Source: Podaxis mareebaensis (taxonomy: Eukaryota; Basidiomycota; Agaricomycetes; Agaricales; Agaricaceae). Taken from it: 64,000 nt of DNA. Positions 27,003 to 37,395 of the stretch are shown here, one piece after another. The translations under genes and the position numbers were made by a program. The notes beneath the pieces are model-generated. The model was not told the origin of the DNA. It did not search any database and saw only the letters and a list, made by a program, of their open reading frames with translations. Numbering within the stretch: position 1 is the stretch's first letter; each line of letters begins with the position of its first letter. Location of the stretch: assembly GCA_018524725.1 (NCBI GenBank), contig JAEUWP010000138.1, positions 62,001-126,000 of the forward strand, written 5' to 3'.

Positions 27003-30000
27003 ATGGACCAATTTGACCGCCCCAAGCCCTCCAGCTCTCACCCTTCTTCCGTCCCTCCCCCATCCTACTCCTCATTTCACACGACTTCCGCTTATCCTCC
27101 CGAGCCACAGCGCATCGTCATTCCCCAGGAACAGCAACAGGAAGACAAGCCCGAACCCGCACCCGTCTTCATGAAAGGTCCAAAACGAAAACGTCTCGCT
27201 AAAGTAGCCTTCCTACATGTTCACTCCTGTCCTTCCGCCGTGCTCATCCTTGTCTAGGCTTGTGATGCCTGCCATAAGAGCAAACGACGTTGCGATGGTA
27301 CAGGTAAGCATCTCCCTCCCCGTGTGCCATGCCCATGTGCTCACCATCTTCCCAGCACCGTGTAGCAATTGGTCAGTCTCTACCCCTCCAGTGCCCTTGC
27401 CTCCGAAGACGAATCATATTCCAGTTATTATGCATCCAAGGCTTGCACATACACAGATTCAGCAGGCAGACCTGTTCCTGCGCCTCGGTCTTTCAAACAA
27501 GAGACGGAGCCGCAGCCAAATCAATTACCCCCCGGACCTTCCTCTTCTGACTACCGTTCATCTTACGCTCCCCAGACACCTTATCCGTCCGATGGTCCAC
27601 GTTACACCCAACAGCACCGCGCTTATCCCCCTACCCCTGCAACCGCTTCTGCGCCCGTGGCTCCGGAAGCAAATGGTGATGACCGCCTGGGCGGCCGCAA
27701 ACGCTTTCGCAATGACCGAGGGAACGCTATCTCATCCGAGGATATCTTTCTTGATGGTCCTATCATTGGAATGACTCTTGATCGACCTGCTCATATTGAG
27801 CTGGATCATTCCCTCACCCGGGAACTCACCAATCGTAAGCTTTCTTGGTTCTCAGCTCTCACTGGGTCTTACTTGGTTATCGCATCTAGTTTTCTTTACC
27901 CACTGCCATCCCGCCCGTGCCGTCATTCACAAACCGACATTCTCAAATGCACTGAGCCATAACCGAGTCCCTAAACACCTCCTGCATGCTGTCTGTGCGC
28001 TTGCCGCGCCCTTGTCGAAGCAGCCCCGGATTCGGACGGTCCCTGCCCGTTATGCTGGGAAGCCATTTGCTCAGGAAGCTTTATCCCTCATGTTTGACGG
28101 TGCTGGCCGACTTGTTTGTGAACCTGACCTGGCTACAGCACAAGCCCTTGCTCTCTTGTTGATGCATGACGTCCTCACAAAAGAGAAAAACACTATGTGG
28201 AATACAAGATATGCCGGTGCGGGTTTGTTCGTTCCGTTGCTGCGCCGGATGTCATTTACATGGGGTTCTAGATCTTGCTCTACAAATTATCGAGAACTTG
28301 GGTGTACATGAACCGGACCATCCAACTCTAACACCTATGCCGTCACCAGACTTCATCCATCAATCATTCAAGCGTGAGGCAGTGAGAAGGATATTTTGGC
28401 TGATCCACCTCCTCGATGTGATGGCGTCAATCTATTTCAAAAAACCGACAACTTTCACATCGAGTGATTTGCGGTTGCGGCTGCCGGTGGACGAGACTAG
28501 TTTCGAACTTGGCGTGCACTCCACCTTGCCAGGCAAGTCTGAATTCATGTTTCGCTTCAATGACTCCAAAGAGCATCTGCTTCTTCATTTTGGTTCTATT
28601 TCCTTCATCTGATCTTCTTCGATGTCCCGCCGGGTATAAGTTGGCGACTTTGACGGGATCTTTGCCGCCCGGCGGCACCGTCTTTAGTTCGTTTAGCCTT
28701 ATTGATCACCGTTTGGCGACCGCGCCGCGGGGATGGCGACGTTCCATCTATCCATGTGTTTATTTCCCCTTACATTCACAAGCTCCTTGTCATATGCCTC
28801 GCTTGCGCTTTTTCTCGGCGAAGACTTCTCTTCTGGGGCTGGTTGGAGACAACTGGGGTGCCTCTAATTTCCCTTGTTATCTTTGCTCCCCTTCTAGGCC
28901 CCACCTTCGTTATTCCCATCCCAGCCTCGGTTGTTCCTGCGGTTCGCCCAATCCTGACCTTCGCGATCTCCACCAGAATACCTTTATTTGGGTGCCGTCC
29001 GGACGCAGTATGCTTCAGAATTCGGCCATCTTATCCGTGTGATTACCATATATGCCAAGGTGGAGTATGCGCTGGATGGTCTTAACGGTATGTTCCACAG
29101 TTCTGTGACCGATTCGTCCACTCTAATAATAATGCGTTGCTCCCTGTGATCAGATCCAGAAACTAATGTAGCCCCTCAAACTGCATTAGTCGAGGCTGAA
29201 CGTGCTCTAGAGGTATGCGGATGATGCTCAATCAGGTCAAAAACATCACTCATGTCATACACTTAGTCTTGGCTTGATTCACTGCCAGATCATCTCCGGT
29301 TCTCCGAGCAAAGCCTCCAAGTTCAACAGTCAATGTTCGAAACCAGTTCCAATACAGGGGCATGGTGCTGGTGTTGCATGCATGTATACCATGCTTCCTG
29401 TGCTTTGGCGTTGAGCCTGGTGAGTTGTCGTTCTCCTTTTGGCGTTGTTCATTCCTTCCCCGACGGCACTTTATACAATGAAGTCATTACCCTTGATTTC
29501 GTTCACCTGACACTTCTTACCTGGCAAGCTTATTGCTTCACACCTGCATTGTGTCATGGCAGCTCCAGCCTTTCATGGGCCGGTTGCATCATAACTGGTC
29601 CATTGGGTGCTGTACTTTTACGTTGGCTGTCGTTTTGGACAGTTGGACAGTTTTTCCCTGCACAAGTTTCATTCATTTACGGCTTTCGGCCTTCCCCATG
29701 GGAATACTTCCTGCGTCATAGGGCACCCTTGTCCCATTCACTTCCTGTTTTCCTCCTTCGTCATTGATCGTCCGGCAATTCGCTGACGTCAAATTCTGTG
29801 ATTGAAATCAGGCCCGACAACGATCACAACGGGGAGCAAAAACAGAACCTCAATGGGCGCTCAATATGTTGTATCAAATTTTGAATATGCTTGGAGAGCG
29901 GGCAAAAAACAGCATCCTGAGTAAGCCGTTTTCCATGTTCCCACGGCAAGTCGATGCTCATCATCCGATAATTCAAACAGTGGGTGCTGCCCTCTGGGTA

Positions 30001-31012
30001 AGTGTGTTTCTCGAATATGTTGCACGTAAATCAGAAGCTGATATGGTCTTCTTGAAATTGACAGACCTTGATAAAATACTGTAAACGTGACGACCCCCAA
30101 GTTCGGGCTTGGTGCGCTGATTATGAGGAAGCATGGGGGACCAAGATAGCAGAGCTTGCACAAGAATACCGACAACAGCCGTCACCTTCTGCCCAACACC
30201 AAACTCCATCGAGCTCACAACAGCAAATATCGACACCTCAGCAACCGGCAGTGGATCACCAGGCCCAGCATCAGCAGCAGCTACCTCACCGTCTACAAGT
30301 CTCACATCGCCGACCCTCAGATGCACGGCAACCTGGCGTAATTAATCCTCCACTGACCGGGCCGCAGCCGCCACACCCGCAGGGAGGTGAGAATTCATTC
30401 GGTAGACGCAGGTCACCGAGTAACTCTCCAGGATCCTATTCACTTGGGAGATTGGATGAACCACGCCTTCATAGTAATGGTCTTGCCAGCCGTTCAATAC
30501 ATCCTCTTCCTGAAAGGGATGGACGGCTGGGGACGGCGGGTTTAGCCGCAGGGTCGGCTGGGGGCATCGGTCCGAATGTAGGACATGGGAACGATAATTA
30601 TGGGGTGATATTTAGCGAGCGGGAAAAGGAGGTGAGAATCAGGTTGATCTAGTTCTCGAGGGTTCCTTGTTCTGATTCTCCTCTGGAACTGCAGGATAGC
30701 GCGGGGATCACTACCGGCACTACTAATGGGGTGGCCGGGAACGTCGGCGGTTTTCTGAACGGTGGACAGAGAGATGATCTACCATCGCTGCCGTCACTAA
30801 AAGCCAGTGGTCTATTGGACTCCTGGAATACGGCTTCGAGGGACATAAAGGCCCAGTTCCATGGAAATAACGCCCCCCAGCGAACATCGCCGCGGAGGTC
30901 GCCTACGATGCCGCCACCACACCCGGTTATCGCCAACGATTCCGATATGCGCTCAACTGCTTCACTTGGAATGCCAATAGGTTTGCCTTGGCTCGCCAAC
31001 GACTCGCGATAA
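27003..31012 (+). CDS. Zn2Cys6 fungal transcription factor with fungal-specific regulatory domain
   Basis: DNA-binding regulator of the Gal4 class. The zinc cluster is split over three exons and reads CDACHKSKRRCDGTAPCSNC then YYASKAC, giving all six cysteines. The middle-homology (Fungal_trans) domain starts FFTHCHPARAVIHKPTFSNA and continues through LLLMHDVLTKEKNTMWNTRY, DLALQIIENLGVH, FKREAVRRIFWLIHLLDVMA and FGHLIRVITIYAKVEYALD, then TGAWCWCCMHVYHASC. The C-terminal part is Gln/Pro-rich and probably an activation region, ending MPIGLPWLANDSR at 31012. Start 27003 is chosen because MDQFDRPKPSS begins the conserved reading; an upstream in-frame ATG at 26877 is less likely. Two introns are unusually long (28533-28976 and 29420-29811), the first with a GC donor. 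The regulated pathway cannot be told. Confidence 0.87.
28533..28976 (+). other. Long GC-AG intron in the Zn2Cys6 gene
   Basis: Exon ends TTG CCA G and the intron starts GCAAGT, the classic strong GC donor, and ends CACCAG (444 nt). Splicing gives HSTLP-EYLYLGAVRTQYASEFG, continuous with the family. Most introns in the window are 45-75 nt. Confidence 0.7.
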
Positions 31013-31371
31013 CATTTGCTGTCAATTTGTATACATATTTATTTCTGCTTCGTTCCTATAAGTTCTGATATGCTTGTCCTTTTAAGTGGTTGTATATCGC
31101 ACCGTTTCCAGCTATACTTTCTGTCACTGTCCTCTCTAGTGTCTGATGCATTACTAAAACAAAACACCATGCCTACCCACGTATTATGTAGAACAATTGG
31201 TCCGCTCAACCCTAGGCATTTTTGCGATTATCAGGATACCCATTATTGTCTCAGATACACCTGCTACTAATTAACTAAACCTCGCAGTTTCTCTGAGTCC
31301 GAGCAGCACATCCGTGCTTGGAGACATGAATAAGAACTATGATCCACATTAGTGGCTGCGCAGCCGTACGC
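31013..31371. other. Convergent 3' ends, Zn2Cys6 gene and V-ATPase G
   Basis: 359 bp of AT-rich sequence where the 3' UTRs of two convergent genes meet. No gene seen. Confidence 0.4.
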
Positions 31372-31895
31372 TTATGCAACTTTCTTGAGGTTACGGTGGG
31401 GCTCAGGCTTTACGAGAACAACACGATCAAGCAATTTCTTTATGACAGCGTCCTTGTTCTTGGTGTACGCATCCGTAATTTCCTGCAGCTTGACATCGGT
31501 TTCCCGGTCGACAGTAGCTTGAGCAGTTGTGGTTGTACCAGCGCGCTGTGGGTCAGATGTCGCATTTAGTTAGGATTAGCAACCGCCCAGTGGGTGCTTA
31601 CAGATGCCTCAAACGCTTTGAACTCTGCCTCCTTCGCCTTCTTGTATTCTTCAATCTCTTTCAGGGCTTCCGTGCGTGCATCTTTCAGTCTCTGGACACG
31701 ATCTGGGGCGGAGACGTCAACCTTAGGTGAAACAAGCGGAGTGGTCAGAGTGACGGACATTGACGGGCTTGCTGGACGATCTTAGCGGCTTCCTTTTCCG
31801 CTTCAAGGAGGGTCTGGATTGACTGGGATTGTTGTGCTGCCTAGGGTAACCTGGTCAATGCATGAATTGTGCAGAGAGATAAGGGTGCGTGCCAT
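31372..31895 (-). CDS. VMA10: V-type proton ATPase subunit G
   Basis: Peripheral-stalk subunit of the vacuolar H+-ATPase, pairing with subunit E to hold V1 to Vo. Exons read AAQQSQSIQTLLEAEKEAAK / IVQQARQ-YRVQRLKDARTE / ALKEIEEYKKAKEAEFKAFE / AS-RAGTTTTAQATVDRETD / LQEITDAYTKNKDAVIKKLL and end DRVVLVKPEPHRNLKKVA at 31372. These are classic subunit G sequences, long helices rich in Ala, Glu and Lys. The second exon begins at 31840. The initiator lies in a tiny upstream exon that is not settled: ATG at 31895 with a weak GC donor and a 52-nt intron, or ATG at 32029 with donor GTCCAA and a 185-nt intron. The protein body is certain. Confidence 0.88.
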
Positions 31896-33588
31896 TCGGA
31901 TGAAGGGGACGGTGGATGCGTTGCTAGAAACAGTAACAAACACGGAAGTAGCGTGGAGACCGAATGAGACTATCTTTGGTTATCTCATGATGATCCTTCG
32001 ATACTGCATGATTCGTGGCTTGGACCCATGTCCATATGTCTGTTTATCGGCCGTATCACCCCGTTGACATAACAATACTTCGCTGCAACGTTTCTCCCGA
32101 CTTGGCTTCTCCCGACATGGGTGAGAATTAACTTCTGTCGAGTCGAGGCCTGATGTACTATATTTGACATCAGAGCTCTCAGACTCCCAAAGTCCTGACT
32201 TTGTGCGTGCTTCTATGTATTGCATTTCGACATGTTTGAAAGTCGCGCGGTCCGTTTCGGAGTAGACATCATTTACGCCTCCTCGTTTCTTCCATTTCTC
32301 TAAGTCCAATCCGATCTGGAGCGCATGTCGTTTGTGATGCTTGGCGAATGGGTTTTTGCCAGGGATATGAATATGTGGGCGCGCTTGCTTATCAAAGGTC
32401 GTGGTTCTGGGCGCAACTCTCGCAACTGTCAATTCAGGCGACTGATTGGCGTTGGAAAATTCGTGGAAACTTAGGACAAACTTCCGGACGCTTGTGTTGG
32501 ACCTACATGGAGGTTACCGGGGGAGCGGAACCGATACTAGTGGAGGAGATTGCTATACGATGTTTGGCGTCCGCTGCTTCAGCTGGAACGGCTGAAATCG
32601 ATCCATCAGATTCTGATCTTAGCTTCGGGCTGGTTAACCCCGCCTCTGGTTTCAATAGGAGCCCAGACTCCTGTAGTTCAAGCCAAAGGCGCGGTCTAAA
32701 ATTGCCCCAAACGCGAGTGATGTCTTCTACACTTCTGGCCAGAAACTTAAAATGGTTAACGGTAAACACCTCTCCGATATCTTACCGCGTCGAATGACCA
32801 GTGGTTCCCTTGTGAGCATTTATGAAAGAAACGACAGAACGGATTGTTGCCACGCAAGTATAAGCGAGCCATTCATATGTGCGATTCCCAGGAATGTCGA
32901 GCCATTACCCGAGGTGTCTGCCGTTATATTCGCTGCATAAACGACACAGTAGACAGCTAAACTCTGAATTAGTGTTACAGGGTCAAGACGTCGAAGGTTG
33001 AAACTGAACAATTTCACACAATCGACAAGATCACAACAGAACCAGCCAGTCATGACGTCAAACTCCGCATGCTTAAGTGCTTAGGTACATGGAACTATAG
33101 AACACGAGTCGGTGTTCCCGTGTGCTTCGTGTATCAAGGGATTCCGTCGTCTTTGCCCTGCTCCTTTTGAGGGTGAATCAAGTGCTGGCTCCACTCAAAT
33201 GTGTCTAGCCAGGGTCTTGAGGATCAGCTGCTGATCGGGTGCAAGCTAAAACCACCCCAGACATTTTAGGAAAACAGAAGTACATATTCATATGCACAAA
33301 TATGCGTCCTCTTCACACGGTGCACACGCATGCGCTTCTCAAACTGCAAGCTTCAGTACGTAGGCAGAGCCTGGTAGGGACGAAAAGTGATAGAAAACGC
33401 CAGAACAATATCGAGTCTAATCTTATCAACAGCATTAGACCTTGCTTGCGTCATTCATGTAGCATGTGCATTTTCCTAGATCCGTCGGACGAATTTCATA
33501 TCCCGGTGATGTTCGTCGTTGAGCAGCGTGGGAGTTCGTTGGGGTAGTTATTTGGTCTCCACTACCACTTTTTTCCCACTACCCCATC
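31896..33588 (-). other. Unresolved 1.7-kb segment; possible degenerate or small gene
   Basis: Three minus-strand open frames follow one another: 32820-33053 (hydrophobic, starts MTGWFCCDLVDCVKLFSF), 32503-32769 (contains WGNFRPRLWLELQESG) and 31980-32432. They could be exons of one fast-evolving membrane-protein gene or a decayed copy. The first frame hits a stop at the presumed junction and I could not splice the set into a continuous protein. No family is recognised. The right part (33060-33588) shows nothing beyond the promoter of the next gene. Confidence 0.2.
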
Positions 33589-36041
33589 ATGAAAGCGCAG
33601 CAAAAGACCAGCTCTGATCATTTGCCGATCCCGACTTCAATTGAATCCTCGCCAGAGAGGTCGGGAAAATCCAAACCGAAGGTCCTGCTTCAGTTCCTCC
33701 TTCTGTCGGGTGTCATTGCCTCGGCTTGGACTACTGCGGGCTTTTACAAGGGACGGTGTCATCGTGACGGGAAAGCCCAGACCAGCGTCTCAGCCAAACC
33801 CCACGCGACCACTTGCACGCAAGTCGATCCGCTCCTTCCAGGAAAGCATCATGAATTGTGGGCCAACATGAGTGCAACAATCGGTTCCGATGAATTTCAG
33901 TCGAAGGCAGTCGACTGGCTCAGCCGTGCTGTCCAGATTCCGTGGGTGTTGGGCACATTCGTCGACGCATGCGGCTCATTCAATAATGCGGTTTTAGCAC
34001 TGAGTCTTGGGATAACATGGATCCAGTTGGTGTAGACCCTAGGTGGAAGGTATTCGAACCTTTCCAGGAGTACCTCTTGGGGGCTTTCCCCCTCGTGTGC
34101 GTTACACTTCCCGATATATGCCATCTCTACTTCATGTGAAGTTTGCAGGCACACTACCCTCACGTTGACCAAGGTCAATACATATGGACTGATTTTCGAA
34201 TGGAAGGGGTCCTCTCCTGAACTGAAGCCGGTCCTGCTGGCTGCTCATCAAGGTTTCTTTCCCACTAACCACTGTACATATACACTTATCTTACAATTCT
34301 GCAGATGTTGTGCCTGTGGAATCGAGGACTGTTGATGAATGGACTCATCCGCCCTTCTCCGGCTACTTTGATGGTACTGTGTTACATTCATAATACCCCT
34401 ATCTGAGCGCCAACTGATATGAGACTGTTCTAGGTGAGAGGATTTGGGGCAGGGGAAGTTCCGATGACAAGAGTGGTCTTATCGGTGTCCTGTATGTGAT
34501 GTACTTCATCTAACTGTGTGTCACTGGCATCTGACTCTTTGGGGGCTTCTCAGTGCTGCTGTTGAAACTCTTATCTCCAAAGGATTCCAGCCAACGCGTA
34601 CCTTTGTGCTAGCATTCGGCTTTGACGAAGAAGTCAGCGGTCCGCAGGTATGGTGTTTCTGTCCGGAAACAACCAGGAACACTCATCTTGCTTAGGGGGC
34701 TGCTCACATAGCTCCTGTTCTTCTAGAGCGGTACGGAAAGGATGGGTTTGCTTTTGTCATAGATGAAGGAGGCAGGTAGTACTTCAGCTGGCGTGGAATC
34801 TCTGATTGACCCCCTGTCATCCAGCTGGCTTTGGACGGGAGTTCGGCGCTACTTTTGCAACGCCCGGTATTGCAGAGAAAGGATACATCGATGTTCAGGT
34901 CCAGGTCGCTACCGCTGGTGGACACTCAAGCGTTCCGCCTGATCACACGGTACGTCTCTCGTGCCTTAGCTTGATTTATCCTTTCATTCATTTCCTTTCT
35001 CGCAGTCGATTGGCATCCTCTCCGCGCTATTGGTACACTTTGAAAAACATCCTTTCGATCTTCGGCTGGTAAGGGAATCAACCGAGCACGAGTATGCAAC
35101 CTGCTGATCTGCTGTTCTTTACAGAACCGTGATGATCCGTTATACGAGACTTTCCAGTGCTTCGCAGAATACGGAAACGGCATGCCCGATAAGCTTCGGA
35201 AACTAATAACTCACTCGACTACTTCTGATAGGGCCTTGCGCAAATTGACGGAGGAGATCTCCAAGAATCATCTGTTCAGGAGCTTGGTCGGCACAACCCA
35301 GGCCATCGACATCACTCACGGTGGTGTCAAGGCAAATGCACTCCCGGAACAAGCATACGCTATCGTCAATCATCGTATTGCAGTATCCAGGTTAGAATCT
35401 TGCCGCACTTTGACGAAAATTTTCCTCACATGAGTATCAGTTCCTTGAAGGATACCAAAGCTCGCGATACAGAACTGCTGAAATCTCTTGCCCATGAGTT
35501 CAACCTCACATACACTGCCTTCGGTCAGCACATCACAGGCGGGGATGGCCCCTCTCAGGGCACTCTCACTCTTCAGGACGCTTTCCATGACGGTCTAGAA
35601 CCCGCTCCGGTGACACCTACTGGCAATGACGCTGCGGCATATCAGCTTCTCTCTGGAACTATCAAAGCTACCTATAACTCACACCGCAGCTTGAGCGGCA
35701 CCGATAATGTGATTGTCGCGCCGGGAATGATGACAGGAAACACAGGTCAGTAATAATTGATTTCTCCTCGGGGTGTGCAAGTGGCTGACAGGAAATGACA
35801 GATACCAGATACTATTGGGACCTCTCGCCTTCTATCTTCCGTTACAATCACCAGAACTCTGGCGATACTGTTGTGGGTTTGAAGGGTATCCACACCGTTA
35901 ACGAATGTTAGTGTTGATTCCGTGTTTTCCCTGCCGTTCGACTGATTCTTGGACTTAGATATGGAGATTGATACCTTCCTCGAGATGATTAGGTTCTTCG
36001 TAATCCTCATCCTCAACTCAGACGAGTCCAAGCAGTTGTAA
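33589..36041 (+). CDS. CPS1: Vacuolar M20 carboxypeptidase (carboxypeptidase S / Gly-Xaa carboxypeptidase)
   Basis: Zinc metallopeptidase that releases C-terminal residues from small peptides in the vacuole, supplying amino acids. A cytosolic N-tail is followed by one membrane anchor (VLLQFLLLSGVIASAWTTAG), as in yeast Cps1, which is delivered to the vacuole through multivesicular bodies. Metal and catalytic motifs: LLAAHQDVVPV (first zinc His and catalytic Asp pattern), IWGRGSSDDKSGLIGVL (bridging Asp), FGFDEEVSGPQGA (catalytic Glu pair), and a dimerisation/lid segment GYIDVQVQVATAGGHSSVPP. The C-terminal metal His lies in GLKGIHTVNE. About eleven exons with short introns; stop at 36039-36041. 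Assignment to M20A is secure; the exact substrate is inferred. Confidence 0.92.
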
Positions 36042-36528
36042 ACTATTGTTGTACTCCGTTTGTCATGTTTCTTGATACCTTGATAACTGCGCCTTTCCAC
36101 CTCCGGCGGACGCGGAGTGCATCTTATGCTTTGTGAGACGAGGCTGACACACTCCATTTCATCGCAGCCTAGGGAATGCAGACCAAGGCAACATATATGT
36201 CAAGCCCTCCGACGTATACTATGACCACTCGGACCAAAAGGACACTCCACCGATTCTGCGAATCTTGTCTGCGAGCATTATTCCGAAGTGTCGGAGCGTG
36301 GTAAGATGTCCTTCGGAATATCTTGTGCAGCGAGTCCATAAGTCAATGATCGAGAATAGCTGATGATTGACATTTCCGCGCTATGTTCACTCCGCCGGAA
36401 CTAGGTCTGGCTAGGTTCCGGGTCGAGCGAAAGGAGATCGAGCAACAAGTTATAAACCCCCCCCTCTCCTAATCACCGTTTTTTATCTACTTTCCCTTCA
36501 TTTGCACTTGCATATACTCCCTTGAATT
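36042..36528. promoter_or_regulatory. Upstream region of F-box-like gene with TATA box
   Basis: 487 bp. A TATAAA sits at 36451-36456, followed by a C-run and pyrimidine-rich stretch, about 75 bp before the ATG at 36529. This is a plausible core promoter. Nothing else is recognised. Confidence 0.45.
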
Positions 36529-37230
36529 ATGATAACGACACCGCCACGTCTTCCACCAGAACTGATAGAGGAAGTGATCTTTCAAGTCTGGGAACTTCAA
36601 CTATCCGCCAACGAGCGCATTTTGCTTATGACATCATTGCCCCTCGTCAGTCGATACATCCTTGATGTCTATCTTCGCATATCCTCTATCCACGTCCACA
36701 TACCCTGCCCGCCTTACGTTGAGAGGTTCCTTCAAACGTTGCGCGAAAGTGGCCTCCGCTATTCGACCATACGGCCAATGAGGCCCGCTGCAGAGCTCTG
36801 CAGATCAATCACACTCGAGATCGTGCCACCAATTCCGCCTAATCGTGCCTTGGATTGGAGTGCAGAACCACCCATGGGGGTCGCACTCTCCGACCTACTC
36901 TACAATCTTCGTCTCTTTGGTCATCTACCTAATTTCCGGACTTTGACCATACGTTACATCGACGTAGATATGAATGACATTTTCGATTGGGTCCGGTTCA
37001 TTGATTTCCCTAGGACGGTTGAGTGGTTGAATTTGGAGTTCGTACAGACACGGGTGGATGTACCTCCTCCACCCAAGTTTGTCATCATACCTCCAGGTTA
37101 CTCGTCCCATGATTCCTTATGGACACTCCCTTTTCTCCGGCACTTGCGGGTCTCGGGTGGAAGTAAAGAGTTGATATCGCGATTGATTTCGGCGGCGCCG
37201 AACCTGGAAACCGTGCAACATACGACGTAG
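36529..37230 (+). CDS. Short F-box-like hypothetical protein
   Basis: Single-exon gene of 233 residues. It begins MITTPPRLPPELIEEVIFQV, an F-box-like helix of the kind common in Agaricomycetes, and continues LPLVSRYILDVYLRISSIHV. The rest has leucine-rich patterning (HLPNFRTLTIRYIDVDMNDI, VEWLNLEFVQTR, LPFLRHLRVSGGSKELI) that fits a short substrate-binding region. It is shorter than most family members and could be a trimmed paralogue. Convergent with the giant CCCH gene; the two stops are 166 bp apart. Not similar enough by eye to the F-box-like gene at 22573-23619 to call a recent duplicate. Confidence 0.7.
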   Translation: MITTPPRLPPELIEEVIFQVWELQLSANERILLMTSLPLVSRYILDVYLRISSIHVHIPCPPYVERFLQTLRESGLRYSTIRPMRPAAELCRSITLEIVPPIPPNRALDWSAEPPMGVALSDLLYNLRLFGHLPNFRTLTIRYIDVDMNDIFDWVRFIDFPRTVEWLNLEFVQTRVDVPPPPKFVIIPPGYSSHDSLWTLPFLRHLRVSGGSKELISRLISAAPNLETVQHTT

Positions 37231-37395
37231 AGGATGGAATGGGAACCCTCGTACACTGTATGATAGGGTATTTCAATAATAATTTCTGTGTTTCATATCA
37301 CAACAAGCAGACATAATTTTCCATAGAGTATTGTGGATAGATGTACAGGAGTAGGATCAGGAATAGTACTTGTAGAGTATAGAACTACAATGAAA

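Noticed and set aside
34050..34062. GGTTCGAATACC on the minus strand, like a tRNA B box
   Set aside because: It lies in an exon of the M20 peptidase and no A box or cloverleaf surrounds it.
22573..37230. The two F-box-like genes as a recent duplication
   Set aside because: They share only the general F-box-like start; lengths and the rest of the sequences differ by eye.
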